A DNA stretch of 64,000 bases, taken from positions 4,404-68,403 of the forward strand of contig JBGARN010000007.1 in assembly GCA_044230205.1 (NCBI GenBank). Direction: 5' to 3'. The translations under genes and the position numbers were made by a program. This DNA comes from JAEUTH01 sp044230205. GTDB lineage: Bacteria > Bacteroidota > Bacteroidia > AKYH767-A > OLB10. Every line of letters starts with the position of its first letter. Positions within the stretch are counted from its first letter, which is position 1. Below the pieces are notes generated by a model. That model worked only from the letters and a program-made list of their open reading frames with translations. It was not told the origin of the DNA and did not search any database. Shown here one piece after another: positions 1 through 10,130 of the stretch.

Positions 1-83
1 TAAGGAAAACCAAATATTTTATCATCATTGGCAATAAAAATTATATTTGCTTTTAACCTGACTGTGCAATTAAATAACAGACT

Positions 84-2603
84 ATGAAGAACATTTTTAC
101 ATTATTCGCTATCTTAATCAGTATTTCATTGCATGCCCAACATGCCAAGTGGAAGGTAAACATGGATGCTCAAAAAGTATTTATTGAAAACAAATCACAG
201 TTTGACGAACCCAATAATTTTCCCGGCTCAACTATTTTGTTTGCAACTGAAGACGGCCCGGCACAAGTTATCTTTACAAAAAACGGGCTGACTTATCGTC
301 TTGAGAAAAGAGAGCGTGTAAAAATTGATGAGGATAAAGAAAGAGAAGGAGGAATGAGCCATGAAGAAATTGAAAAGTCAGAGCATGAAGCAATAATAAC
401 TTCTGATGTTATTCACATGCAATGGAAAAATTCAAATCCTGATGCAGAAATTGTAGCATTAAATCCTGTGGAACATCATTACAATTATAAGGGAAAGAGC
501 AACAGCATCAATGCAAGAGCTTTTCAGAAATTAATTTATAAGAATCTTTATTCCAACATAGATGTAGAATATGTTTTTCATCCTGATAAAGGAATTGAAT
601 ACAATTTTATTTTACACCCAGGTGCTGATGCAACACAAATTCAAATGCTTTACAGCGATGTTTCCAATATGTATCTCGATAATGAGAAGAATCTTCATCT
701 GCCAACTTTATTTGGTGATATTATTGAATATGCACCACAAACATATTACGCAACCAGCCATGATGTAATTTCTTCTCAGTTTGAGCTGAATGAAAAAACG
801 GTTTCGTTTAAACTTGCTGATTACAATACTTCGCAAGAGGTAGTTATTGATCCCTGGATTGTTACCCCATCAATGCCAAACTCCAACCGTATTTTCTGCA
901 TCGAAGCTGACAGCAGCGGAAATGCTTATATCTACGGAGGTGATTCTCCTTTCAAATTGCAGAAGTATAATATCAGTGGTGCGCTGCAATGGACTTTTAC
1001 AAATGGCTGGGACTCTTCAGCATATTGGTTTGGCACGCTAATAGTTGACCGTGCGGGTAATTCGTATATAACAGGAGGTACACCACCTGATATAACAAAA
1101 GTGAACACATCAGGCGGACAGGTGTGGACCAACTCAGGTGGTTTTGCCGATGAATACTGGAGTATGGCTTTTAACTGTGATGAAACTCAGTTGCTGATCG
1201 GTGGCACTCGTCTTACCGGTTTTCCTATTATCACGGGTTCGGGCAGGGCATATACCATCAATCTTTCTAATGGTGCTGTGCTTAACAGTGTAAAGGTTAG
1301 CGATGCAACACCCTCATTTATCATTAATGATGCTAATGAAATACGCTCAGTTTGTTCATCTCCTGATGGTAATTATTATTTTATCACGCTTGACACGATT
1401 GGTTCACTTACACAAGGGCTTGCGATTAACTGGAGGTCTTTAAGTGGTTACAGGTTTGGTTATGGAAGCCCTGATTATGGATTTACACCTCAGGGCCAGA
1501 ACATTATTCGGGCAACTGCAACACATCTCTATACAGCAAATGGCGATTCAATTGTGAAACGAGATATTAATACCGGGATTGTGGTAGCTGCTGCAACTAT
1601 TCCGGGAGGTGGGCATGCAACCACATTTTTTGTACCGGGCACATTACCCAAAAACGGAGGAATGGCAATTGATGCTTGCGGAAACATATACGTTGGTTCA
1701 CAACAAAACGTAGCTAAATTTGATGTTAGCCTGAATTTTATTTCTTCCACAACTACTCCTTCAGCAGTGTATGATGTTGCCATCGGTAAAAACGGAGATG
1801 TGCTTGCATGCGGAAATGGTTTTGCAACAGCACTTAATTTTCCGGCATGCGGGCAGTTGCCAGTAACATGTGGAACAGCAACAATAGCGGCATTTGCAAG
1901 CAGTGATACTTCTTTTTGCGAAAAGCAGTGCATTGATTTTTTTGACCTGAGCACCAATAATCCCACATCATGGCAATGGACATTTACCGGTGCTGTGCCA
2001 CCAACGGACACAGTTCAAAACCCAACCAATATTTGTTACAATAATTATGGAAGTTTTGATGTGCAACTGATTGCCTGCAATGCGTCAGGATGTGATACAA
2101 TTTTACTTGCTAATTTTATTAATGAACTCCCGCAGCCGGCACCACCCGTTATAACAATTAGTGGTGACACCCTTACAAGTTCGCCTGCTGTTGCATATCA
2201 ATGGTATTTAATTCCTAATGCCATACCAGGAGCCATTTCACAATCTTATATAACCACACAACCGGGTACGTATTACGTGATAACTACCGATACTAATGGT
2301 TGCATTTCTGTTTCTGATACCATTGCCATTACCGGTTTAATTAATCATAACGGTGAAAGCGGGTTTGTGATTTCTCCAAATCCTGCAAATGATGAAATTG
2401 AAATTACTTATCCGAAGCAAATCAAAGGCGAAACAGAATTGAAGTTAATTGATGCATCAGGCAGAATTTTATTTCACCAAGTTGAAGCACAACCATCAAT
2501 ATATACTAGGATTAAATCAGGTAACCTTAATAGCGGAATCTATTACATACAAATTATTGCTGATGATAAACAGATGGTGTTTAAAGTGGTAATTGAAAAG
2601 TAA
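84..2603 (+). CDS. T9SS-sorted secreted protein with propeller and PKD domains
   Basis: An 839-aa secreted protein of unknown specific function. A signal peptide occupies residues 1-19 (ending LHAQ). Next comes a beta-rich domain (about 30-255, FIENKSQF near the start) of the kind found at the N-terminus of Bacteroidota SBBP/gliding-associated proteins. A propeller-like stretch with repeated GN(A/S)YI strands covers about 265-600, a PKD-like domain about 605-690 (WQWTF) and an Ig-like segment about 690-755. The C-terminus (about 763-839) is a type A T9SS sorting domain with ISPNPA near its start and GIYYIQI near its end. It is therefore expected to cross the outer membrane by T9SS and stay on the surface or be released. 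TATATTTG at 42-49 fits a Bacteroidota -7 element, but no clean -33 box is visible. The architecture is well supported; any adhesin role would be a guess. Confidence 0.9.
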   Translation: MKNIFTLFAILISISLHAQHAKWKVNMDAQKVFIENKSQFDEPNNFPGSTILFATEDGPAQVIFTKNGLTYRLEKRERVKIDEDKEREGGMSHEEIEKSEHEAIITSDVIHMQWKNSNPDAEIVALNPVEHHYNYKGKSNSINARAFQKLIYKNLYSNIDVEYVFHPDKGIEYNFILHPGADATQIQMLYSDVSNMYLDNEKNLHLPTLFGDIIEYAPQTYYATSHDVISSQFELNEKTVSFKLADYNTSQEVVIDPWIVTPSMPNSNRIFCIEADSSGNAYIYGGDSPFKLQKYNISGALQWTFTNGWDSSAYWFGTLIVDRAGNSYITGGTPPDITKVNTSGGQVWTNSGGFADEYWSMAFNCDETQLLIGGTRLTGFPIITGSGRAYTINLSNGAVLNSVKVSDATPSFIINDANEIRSVCSSPDGNYYFITLDTIGSLTQGLAINWRSLSGYRFGYGSPDYGFTPQGQNIIRATATHLYTANGDSIVKRDINTGIVVAAATIPGGGHATTFFVPGTLPKNGGMAIDACGNIYVGSQQNVAKFDVSLNFISSTTTPSAVYDVAIGKNGDVLACGNGFATALNFPACGQLPVTCGTATIAAFASSDTSFCEKQCIDFFDLSTNNPTSWQWTFTGAVPPTDTVQNPTNICYNNYGSFDVQLIACNASGCDTILLANFINELPQPAPPVITISGDTLTSSPAVAYQWYLIPNAIPGAISQSYITTQPGTYYVITTDTNGCISVSDTIAITGLINHNGESGFVISPNPANDEIEITYPKQIKGETELKLIDASGRILFHQVEAQPSIYTRIKSGNLNSGIYYIQIIADDKQMVFKVVIEK

Positions 2604-2671
2604 GTATTTGTATAACAACTTTTCCTGGATAATTGAAGTATAAAGCATACGATGAAAGAACCTTAATGAAT

Positions 2672-2900
2672 GATAGTATTTGGACAGATATAAATGGCTA
2701 TACTAAATTTCAAAAAAACAGACATCATTATTTCTAATTTACCAGATTCACTATTGATTAAAAGAATCCGGTAACATTATTAAAAATCAGCTGCGGATCA
2801 ACTTATGAATTGGTGACCGATAAATTTGTCTGCATATTGAGGAAAAATTCAGGCAAAGAATAAGGTAGAAATTGATATGTATAGGGTGCTGAAAATTTAA
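2672..2900 (+). pseudogene. Remnant of a class III cyclase C-terminus
   Basis: Decayed coding sequence in the gap before the intact cyclase gene. Positions 2783-2862 translate to a segment with GSTYELV, then DKF and C. It matches the C-terminal GSTYELV...KF.C stretch of the intact cyclase (codons around 4748-4790). A stop follows at about 2860, and the match resumes one frame away with VEIDMY up to a stop at 2898-2900, equivalent to GEIDMY in the intact gene. Further upstream, 2675-2698 reads SIWTDIN, a plausible echo of the DIWGDTVN active-site loop. At least one frameshift and several stops separate the blocks, and the N-terminal TPR part is absent. The end match is strong; the upstream part is tentative. 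Confidence 0.7.
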
Positions 2901-2925
2901 TGACGAATTCGCATTTAAAATTAGT

Positions 2926-4860
2926 ATGAAAAAAAAATTATTATTTACGATAATACTTTTCTCTTTGTCTTGCCAGCATTTTAGCTTTTCACAGAACCTT
3001 CAGTTTGTGGACTCGCTACTGGCAGCTTTAGGAAATGCCAATCATGATACCTCCAAAGCTGCCATTTTAAATGAACTTGCCAGGACCTATTTTACTAATG
3101 ACAACGACAAATCTCTGCAATATGCAAATGAGGCTTTTAATGTTTCTGAGAAAGCGGGCTATAAACCGGGAATGGGAAATGCATATTCAAATATCGGCCG
3201 GGTTTATCTGAACAGGGATAATTATCCTGAAGCATTTAAAAATTTGAGTTTAGCCATCAAAGTAAAAAATGAGATAGGAGACAAAATAGGGACAATTAAG
3301 TGTTATGTTTCACTTGGACATGTTTATTTAGGACAAGGTAATTTTGCAGAAGCGCTTAAGAACTATTTTGAAGCTATAAGAATCAATGAAGCACATGGTA
3401 ATGTTTATTCAAAAGATGATTTATACCAATGGATTGCACTGGTATATAGTGAGGAAGGAAATTATCCTGAAGCGCTGAGATATTATATTGAATCAATAGA
3501 AATTGCAGAAGCAGAAGGAAAAAAAGATGCACTCGCTACGTTATATCTCAATATAGCTGATACGTACATGCATTTAAAAATCTATACCAAAGCCTTAAGC
3601 TATAATTTAAGTGCATTACAGTTGGCAGAAGAGCTAGGCCAAATACAGGAAAAGGCTACTGCGATGGGGCAGATAGGAGCCGTTTATAAAGCGCAGGCAC
3701 AATATTCAAAGGCATTGGATTATTTATTTCCAAGCTTAACTATTGCAAAAGAAGAGGGGCTAAAACAATTACAGATTACAGTTTTAAATGATATAGGAAG
3801 TACTTATTTGTTTCAAAGAAAATATAATGATGCCCATGTATACCTTGAGAAAGGATTATCAATTTCAAAGGAAATTGGTAGCATAGATAACATAAGTGAA
3901 AGTTATTTGCGCCTTGCCCAGTTGGACAGCACTCGTGGAAACTGCCTCAAATCAATGGAAGCATATAAAATGCATATCATCTATCGTGATAGTGCTTTTA
4001 ATTTGGCAAGCGCCAGAAAGTTAGTGCAGGCTCAAATGCAATATGAGATTGATAAAAAAGAAATGTTGCAAAAAACTGAACAGCAAAGGAAGGATGTAAT
4101 TGCCAGGAAAAATTTACAAAGACAAAAATTGGTTCGTAATGTTTTGATTGGTGGATTTACGGTGGTGTTACTTTTTGCAATAGTGTTTTTCGTTCAACGA
4201 AATAAAATCAGGAAAGAGAAGAAGCGTAGTGATGAATTGCTGCTCAATATTCTGCCCGAAGAAGTTGCAGAAGAACTGAAAGCGAAAGGAAGTGCAGATG
4301 CCAAACAATTTGACGAAGTAACTGTAATGTTTACTGATTTTAAAGATTTCACACAAATTTCTGAAAAATTATCCCCGGCCGAGTTAGTTGCTGTGATACA
4401 CACCTGTTTTAAAGCATTTGATAACATTATAGCTAAACATAACATCGAAAAAATTAAAACCATTGGCGACAGTTACATGTGTGCCGGTGGTCTGCCGGTA
4501 AGCAATAAAACTAATGCCGTAGATGTAGTAAGTGCAGCATTGGAAATTCAAAAATTTATGCAACAACATTTACAACAGCGAAAATTGGAAGGCAAGGAGC
4601 TTTTCGAAATCAGGATTGGCATTCATACCGGAACTGTTGTAGCAGGAATAGTGGGCGTGAGAAAGTTCGCTTACGATATATGGGGCGATACTGTTAATAC
4701 TGCATCCCGAATGGAATCGAGTGGTGAGGCAGGAAAGGTGAACATAAGCGGTTCAACGTATGAATTAGTAAAAGAAAAATTCAATTGCATTCATCGCGGG
4801 AAAATTGAAGCAAAGCACAAAGGAGAGATTGATATGTACTTTGTGAATGAAAAAATCTGA
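2926..4860 (+). CDS. TPR-repeat, membrane-anchored adenylate cyclase
   Basis: A 644-aa protein predicted to make cAMP from ATP. A signal peptide (1-23) leads into about eight TPR repeats (about 35-370, many with YPEAL/YSKAL), so the sensor part is periplasmic. A short coiled coil precedes one membrane helix (about 404-424), and a cytoplasmic class III cyclase domain covers about 460-640. Metal-binding aspartates are D471 (MFTDF) and D515 (TIGDSY). K511 and D584 (YDIWGDTVN) sit at the purine-selecting positions and have the adenylate-type identities, not the Glu/Cys of guanylate cyclases. N591 and R595 are the transition-state pair. All catalytic residues are present. It lies 113 bp upstream of the propeller kinase gene. 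The ligand read by the TPR part is unknown. Confidence 0.92.
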   Translation: MKKKLLFTIILFSLSCQHFSFSQNLQFVDSLLAALGNANHDTSKAAILNELARTYFTNDNDKSLQYANEAFNVSEKAGYKPGMGNAYSNIGRVYLNRDNYPEAFKNLSLAIKVKNEIGDKIGTIKCYVSLGHVYLGQGNFAEALKNYFEAIRINEAHGNVYSKDDLYQWIALVYSEEGNYPEALRYYIESIEIAEAEGKKDALATLYLNIADTYMHLKIYTKALSYNLSALQLAEELGQIQEKATAMGQIGAVYKAQAQYSKALDYLFPSLTIAKEEGLKQLQITVLNDIGSTYLFQRKYNDAHVYLEKGLSISKEIGSIDNISESYLRLAQLDSTRGNCLKSMEAYKMHIIYRDSAFNLASARKLVQAQMQYEIDKKEMLQKTEQQRKDVIARKNLQRQKLVRNVLIGGFTVVLLFAIVFFVQRNKIRKEKKRSDELLLNILPEEVAEELKAKGSADAKQFDEVTVMFTDFKDFTQISEKLSPAELVAVIHTCFKAFDNIIAKHNIEKIKTIGDSYMCAGGLPVSNKTNAVDVVSAALEIQKFMQQHLQQRKLEGKELFEIRIGIHTGTVVAGIVGVRKFAYDIWGDTVNTASRMESSGEAGKVNISGSTYELVKEKFNCIHRGKIEAKHKGEIDMYFVNEKI

Positions 4861-4973
4861 ACACATTTCAGGGACGAAAGAATAAACTTTACTCCTGCTG
4901 GTTTAATACTCCGTTAATCATAGAATTCAGGTTATGGTGATGAAACATTTGAATGTGTAACTTCGTTACCGGA

Positions 4974-7900
4974 ATGAAATCCTTATTTAAAATAATTTTT
5001 CTTTTCATTTTATCCGGGTATTGCATTGCGCAACCTGCGAATATTTCATTCCAGCATTTTAATGCAGAAAATGGCTTATCTTCTAACCTGGTAAGGCATA
5101 TCATTCAGGATAAGTATGGTTTTTTATGGATAGGCACCACTGATGGTTTAAACCGTTTTGATGGAAAGAATTTTACAGTTTATCGTAATGTTAAAGATGA
5201 TTCGACTTCCATCAGCAACAATATTATTAATGGATTATGTGTAGATAGTTCGGGAAAAGTATGGATTGCAACCAATGGTGGTTTATGCTATTATGATTAT
5301 ACCGATGATATTTTTCATAACATAAGTATAAATAAGGAAAATGCTGATCCTGCTGATCCAAAAAGAATTTATAAGGTAGCAATAGACAAAAACAATTGTA
5401 TTTGGTACATCACCAAAACAATGTTGCATGTTATTAATAATGGTAACACAATAACCACCTATAGGGTTAAAAGTGACGAACTGGGCGAAATTAACTCACT
5501 GACCATTGATAGTGAAAACAGGATTTGGATCGGAACAAATAAGGGGAAGCTGTTATTGTTTGACAGGTTGAATAAAAGATTTAAATCCTTTAATATATAT
5601 TGTCCTGCCAGTGCTAATAAAAAAGGATTACCGGTGGCCGTTGTAAAAATATTTCAGGTTGAAAAAGATAAATTATTAGCCGGAACCTGGTATTCAGGAT
5701 TGCAGCAGGTTGATATATCACCTGATGGAGTTCAGCTTAGCGCTTACGAGGATACGAGTATTGCAGATGACAGGAAATGGATTATTACCTCAATGGCAAA
5801 ATCAAATGATACACCCGGGCTTTTTTGGATTTCGCATTATGGATGTGGCCTTTCCATGTTGGATATTAATTCAGGTAATTTTATTCTTCATAAAAGACAT
5901 GATCCGTCAGATGCAAAAAGTTTATGCCATGATTTTGTGAATGTGGTTTTTACTGATAATTCAGGAACCCTTTGGGTGGGTACTGATGAAGGGCTCGATA
6001 AGTATGATGAGTTATCTAACCGCTTCTCTATACGCCTGATTCCTGAATTTAACCAGGCCGGAACCGTCAGGCGCTTTCCCAATGACATTATAGAGAATAT
6101 AAATGATTCAACACATCAGTCGCTTTGGATAAGCGTTTCGGGGGCAGGATTATTTAACTACTCAAGACTTGACGGCAGCGTTAAATCATTTCATCATTCC
6201 ACTAACCGGAATTCACTTCTAAGCGATTACATTTATAGTCTTTACATGACAAAAGATGGACTATTATGGATTGGAACTCTTGATGGAGTATGCACTTATG
6301 ATGAAAAGAAAGGTGTATTTGAAACTATCGCTAAAAAAAATTCGGCCGAGCAGCCTAAGTCAGTAGGGTCAATTATAGAGGATAGGCAACACAGGTTATG
6401 GTTTGGCTCCTTGCGCAACGGAGTGTATTGCTACAATCGCGGGACAAAAGAAATAATACACTATACACATGACGATAATGATCCTCATTCATTAGTTGAG
6501 AATCGTGTATTTTGTATTACAGAGGACCATCTTGGACGAATATGGGCGGGAACACAAACCAATGGGATTAGCAGGTTAGATGAAGCAACATCAACATGGA
6601 AACATTATAAGCACAAAGCGGACGCAAGCAATACCATTCCTGAAAATTTTATTTATTCATTTCTTGAGGATGAAGACAATCAATTATGGATTGCAACTGA
6701 AAATGGTTTAGGTGTTATGGATTTGAAAACAGAAAATGTAAAATCTTTTTCGACTGCAGATGGCTTATGTAACAATGACATTTTTTCATTTCAAAAAACA
6801 TCTAATAATCATTTATGGATTGCTACTACTAACGGATTGAGTGATTTCGACTTATCGAATAAAACTTTCAGGAATTATTACACCATGGACGGATTGCCCA
6901 CCAACAGCATTAGCGGGGCCTTCAGCAGTATGAGTGACGGAACTATTTTTGCAGGGGTGTCGGGAGGAATTTTTTTCTTTAACCCAACTGAAATAAAAAG
7001 TAACACAAAAATTCCTGAAGTGGTAATAACCACTTTCAGCATCTTCGATAAAAAGTACCCTCTCAGCAGGATTGGAATTCAAATTCAACCAATAAAATTA
7101 AATTATGCTCAAAGCATGATCACATTCGGGTTTGCTGCATTAAACTTTACTAATCCCGGTAATAATATGTACGCATACAAGTTGGAGGGTTTTGATAAAG
7201 ACTGGATCTACTGCGGTAACCGGACATCTGCTACTTATACTAATCTTGATGGTGGCGATTATGTTTTCAGGGTAATAGCATGTAATAATGATGGTGTGTG
7301 GAATAGAAACGGAGCTTCTGTTATTCTTTCTGTAACACCTCCGTTTTGGAAAACAATCTGGTTTTATGCAATTGTAATTATTGCAATTGCATCAATACTT
7401 TTTGCCGTTTATAGAATTCGTATTAACCAGATTATGCGATTGCAGAATATAAGGCAACGTATTGCCCGCGACTTACATGATGATATAGGTTCTACCTTGA
7501 GCAGTATTTCGATGATGAGTAAGATGGCTAACAATAGTTCGGCCTCTTATGATAAATCTGCTGAGTTGTTTTCAACTATTGGGAAAGCATCTTCACTGGC
7601 AATGGATTTGATGAGTGACATTGTCTGGTCTGTAAATCCTGAAAATGATAAAATGGAAAATATTATTTCGCGCATGCGTGAATATGCCTCGGTTATTTTA
7701 GATGCTGCCGGAATTGAATTTTCAATTGAAATTGATGAACATGCCAGGCATATTGTATTGCCTATGGAGAAGCGAAAGGATTTTTTCCTGGTGTTTAAGG
7801 AAGCAATAAACAACCTTGCAAAATATTCTCAGGCTACCACTGCAGCTATAAGGCTTTCTGAGGATAATCGAAGTCTTATTTTATTGATAAAAGATAATGG

Positions 7901-8048
7901 CAAAGGATTTAATTCAGACATGAAATATTCAGGAAATGGATTGAAGAACATGAAAGCACGCGCAGAGCAGCTTAGTGGGAAATTCGAAATCAATTCAAAA
8001 ATAAATGAAGGCACCCAGGTTGTGCTTTCTATTCCTCTTGTACCATAA
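4974..8048 (+). CDS. Two-component-propeller sensor histidine kinase
   Basis: A 1024-aa sensor kinase. I start it at the ATG at 4974, because this places a clean signal peptide (MKSLFKII...YCIAQ) at the N-terminus; an upstream ATG at 4953 would add seven residues. The periplasmic part has about a dozen reg_prop strands (repeated LWIGT.DGL) forming two beta-propellers, then a Y_Y_Y domain (about 700-780, near YKLEGFDKDW). A membrane helix lies at about 793-815. The cytoplasmic end has a HisKA_3 dimerisation helix with phospho-acceptor H835 in DLHDDIGS, and a HATPase_c domain with DNGKGF and GNGLKNM. This is the LytS/NarX-like class that pairs with LuxR-type regulators, and such a gene follows 64 bp downstream. 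In gut Bacteroidetes such propellers sense oligosaccharides; the signal here cannot be read from sequence. Confidence 0.93.
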   Translation: MKSLFKIIFLFILSGYCIAQPANISFQHFNAENGLSSNLVRHIIQDKYGFLWIGTTDGLNRFDGKNFTVYRNVKDDSTSISNNIINGLCVDSSGKVWIATNGGLCYYDYTDDIFHNISINKENADPADPKRIYKVAIDKNNCIWYITKTMLHVINNGNTITTYRVKSDELGEINSLTIDSENRIWIGTNKGKLLLFDRLNKRFKSFNIYCPASANKKGLPVAVVKIFQVEKDKLLAGTWYSGLQQVDISPDGVQLSAYEDTSIADDRKWIITSMAKSNDTPGLFWISHYGCGLSMLDINSGNFILHKRHDPSDAKSLCHDFVNVVFTDNSGTLWVGTDEGLDKYDELSNRFSIRLIPEFNQAGTVRRFPNDIIENINDSTHQSLWISVSGAGLFNYSRLDGSVKSFHHSTNRNSLLSDYIYSLYMTKDGLLWIGTLDGVCTYDEKKGVFETIAKKNSAEQPKSVGSIIEDRQHRLWFGSLRNGVYCYNRGTKEIIHYTHDDNDPHSLVENRVFCITEDHLGRIWAGTQTNGISRLDEATSTWKHYKHKADASNTIPENFIYSFLEDEDNQLWIATENGLGVMDLKTENVKSFSTADGLCNNDIFSFQKTSNNHLWIATTNGLSDFDLSNKTFRNYYTMDGLPTNSISGAFSSMSDGTIFAGVSGGIFFFNPTEIKSNTKIPEVVITTFSIFDKKYPLSRIGIQIQPIKLNYAQSMITFGFAALNFTNPGNNMYAYKLEGFDKDWIYCGNRTSATYTNLDGGDYVFRVIACNNDGVWNRNGASVILSVTPPFWKTIWFYAIVIIAIASILFAVYRIRINQIMRLQNIRQRIARDLHDDIGSTLSSISMMSKMANNSSASYDKSAELFSTIGKASSLAMDLMSDIVWSVNPENDKMENIISRMREYASVILDAAGIEFSIEIDEHARHIVLPMEKRKDFFLVFKEAINNLAKYSQATTAAIRLSEDNRSLILLIKDNGKGFNSDMKYSGNGLKNMKARAEQLSGKFEINSKINEGTQVVLSIPLVP

Positions 8049-8055
8049 TGATGTG

Positions 8056-8086
8056 ATTGTATAAACTCATCAGCTAAATAGCTTTG
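8056..8086 (+). promoter_or_regulatory. Possible Bacteroidota promoter of the response regulator
   Basis: TAGCTTTG at 8079-8086 matches the TAnnTTTG -7 consensus, and ATTG at 8056-8059 is a 3-of-4 match to the -33 TTTG with a 19-bp spacer. It would let the regulator be made independently of the kinase. This is pattern matching only. Confidence 0.4.
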
Positions 8087-8112
8087 TGAAATAATTTTAA
8101 ACAAATATTTTC

Positions 8113-8751
8113 ATGCAACCCGGAATCGTAATTTATGAAGACAATATTTTTCTGCGTGAAAGCATATCGCAATTAATTTCCGGCTCCGGAAAATTCAGGC
8201 TGCTTGGTGCATTTGAAAATTGTAATCATATCTCCATTGATATGCAAAGCCTGAGGCCTGATGTGGTGCTTATGGATATTGAAATGGCAGGTACTGATGG
8301 ATTGGAGGGATTAAAGCTTATCCGTAAGCTATCATCAACTATACAGGTTATTATGCTTACAGTATTTGATGATAATGACAGGGTGGTGCAAGCAATATGT
8401 GCCGGTGCTTCGGGCTACCTGCTAAAAAATACAGAACCTGAAAAATTACTTGAAGCAATAAATGATGTATTAAGCGGTGGGGCACCAATGACACCTTCAA
8501 TTGCCCGAAAAGTTTTGCAGCTCTTTCCAAAAACACCTGTTACAGGTGATGAAATGAACAAACTCTCAATCAGGGAGCAGGAGGTGCTTCAGCTTCTTGC
8601 CAGTGGCAACAGTTATAAAATGATTGCATCAAAGTGTGCAATAAGTGTTGAAACAGTGCGCACTTACATTAAGCGTATTTATGAAAAGTTGCAGGTGCAT
8701 TCAGCTACCGAAGCCATTGCAAAAATTTATCCGTTTCAAAAGAGTAAATAA
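8113..8751 (+). CDS. LuxR/NarL-family response regulator
   Basis: A 212-aa two-domain regulator. The receiver domain (about 4-120) has the acidic pair E9/D10, phospho-acceptor D55 (VVLMDIEMAG), switch residue T83 and conserved K105. A linker leads to a LuxR-type HTH (about 145-208) beginning LSIREQEVLQLLA with the recognition-helix pattern SVETVRTYI. It lies directly downstream of the propeller histidine kinase and is its obvious partner: phosphorylation should promote dimerisation and DNA binding. Nearby T9SS genes are possible targets, but no operator is identifiable. It converges with rarA, with only 16 bp between the stop codons. Confidence 0.93.
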   Translation: MQPGIVIYEDNIFLRESISQLISGSGKFRLLGAFENCNHISIDMQSLRPDVVLMDIEMAGTDGLEGLKLIRKLSSTIQVIMLTVFDDNDRVVQAICAGASGYLLKNTEPEKLLEAINDVLSGGAPMTPSIARKVLQLFPKTPVTGDEMNKLSIREQEVLQLLASGNSYKMIASKCAISVETVRTYIKRIYEKLQVHSATEAIAKIYPFQKSK

Positions 8752-8767
8752 ACCCATCACCTGTTTA

Positions 8768-10048
8768 TCAGTACCTGTATTTTTCTTTCCACCAGTTTTT
8801 CAGTGAATTCCTGATTTCTGTTTCGCGCTGATTATTTCCGGGTTCGTAAATTTTTGTTCCGCTTATTTTTTCCGGTAGTAATTCCTGTTCAATAAAGTTG
8901 CCGGTGTATTCATGTGCATAACGATAATCCTGCCCGTATTTTAACTGCTTCATTAATTGTGTCGGGGCATTTCGTAAATGTAATGGAACTGGCAGGTTAC
9001 CTGTTTGTCTTACTAATTGCTTTGCAGCCTGAATTGCTGTATAAGCTGAATTACTTTTAGCTGATGTAGACAGGTAAATTACTGTTTGAGATAAAATTAA
9101 ATCGCATTCAGGATATCCGATCATGGTAACAGCCTGGAAGCAGCTCGTTGCCAGCAATAACGCATTAGGGTTAGCATTGCCAATGTCTTCGCTTGCAAGT
9201 ATGAGCATTCTGCGGGCAATGAATTTTGGGTCTTCACCACCTTCTATCATTCGGGCGAGATAATACAATGCAGCATTAGGATCGCTGCCTCTCATGCTTT
9301 TTATAAATGCCGAAATAATGTCATAATGCATTTCGCCACTCTTATCATATATGGCCATTTTTTGTTGAATTACTTCTTCAACAATTGCATTTGAAATAAT
9401 TATTTTGGATGATTCCGAGGTTTTTTCTGATAGCGTTTGAACAACCAGGTCAAGCACATTTAATAATTTACGGGCATCACCACCGGAATATTTTAGCAGC
9501 GCCTCTTTTTCATTAATTTCAATATTTAATTTCGATAATAGATTATCTTTTTTCAATGCGTTTTCAATCAGCTGCTCAAGTTCATTTCGGTCAAGTGAAT
9601 TCAATACATAAACCTGGCATCGTGAGAGTAAAGCTGATATAACTTCAAATGATGGATTTTCTGTTGTTGCACCTATTAATATAATCGTACCGCGTTCTAC
9701 TGCTCCCAGCAAAGCATCTTGCTGTGCTTTATTAAATCGATGTATTTCATCTATGAATAATATAGCCTTGCCATTTAGCGTAGATTCTTCAATTACCTTT
9801 CTCACTTCTTTTACTCCTGAGTCAATTGCGCTGAGCTGAAAAAAAGGAAGTGAAATTTTACTTGCTATAAATCTCGCCAGCGAAGTTTTACCTACTCCGG
9901 GCGGCCCCCAAAAAATCATGGAAGGAATATTGCCCGATAGTAATATGCGGTTTAGTACTTTTCCTTCGCCAAGCAAATGTTGCTGGCCGATAAAATCATC
10001 CAGGCTTACTGGTCGCATACGTTCTGGTAATGGCATTGATAAATTCAT
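8768..10048 (-). CDS. rarA: Replication-associated recombination ATPase RarA/MgsA
   Basis: A 426-aa AAA+ ATPase of the clamp-loader-like RarA/MgsA/WRNIP1 family, which acts at stalled replication forks. Visible features are Walker A GPPGVGKT (48-55), Walker B ILFIDE with D100/E101, sensor-1 region ATTENPSFE (127-135), arginine-finger candidate R143, and the C-terminal tetramerisation region with RGSDPNAA and ASEDIGNANP. The length is normal for the family. The gene stands alone, divergent from the hydroxylase gene that starts at 10131, so the 82-bp gap probably holds both promoters. The identification is secure. Confidence 0.96.
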   Translation of the reverse strand: MNLSMPLPERMRPVSLDDFIGQQHLLGEGKVLNRILLSGNIPSMIFWGPPGVGKTSLARFIASKISLPFFQLSAIDSGVKEVRKVIEESTLNGKAILFIDEIHRFNKAQQDALLGAVERGTIILIGATTENPSFEVISALLSRCQVYVLNSLDRNELEQLIENALKKDNLLSKLNIEINEKEALLKYSGGDARKLLNVLDLVVQTLSEKTSESSKIIISNAIVEEVIQQKMAIYDKSGEMHYDIISAFIKSMRGSDPNAALYYLARMIEGGEDPKFIARRMLILASEDIGNANPNALLLATSCFQAVTMIGYPECDLILSQTVIYLSTSAKSNSAYTAIQAAKQLVRQTGNLPVPLHLRNAPTQLMKQLKYGQDYRYAHEYTGNFIEQELLPEKISGTKIYEPGNNQRETEIRNSLKNWWKEKYRY

Positions 10049-10130
10049 TGTTTTGGTAATTAAATCAAAGATTAAAATTGTAGAGATTTTGAAGCTGATA
10101 CTTTGTAGATTTATAACTTAATTTATTTAA

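Noticed and set aside
1529..2011. 160-aa minus-strand open frame
   Set aside because: It is antisense to the T9SS protein gene and has no domain, signal peptide or operon context.
4300..4860. Guanylate cyclase
   Set aside because: The base-selecting residues are Lys511 and Asp584 (adenylate type), not Glu and Cys.
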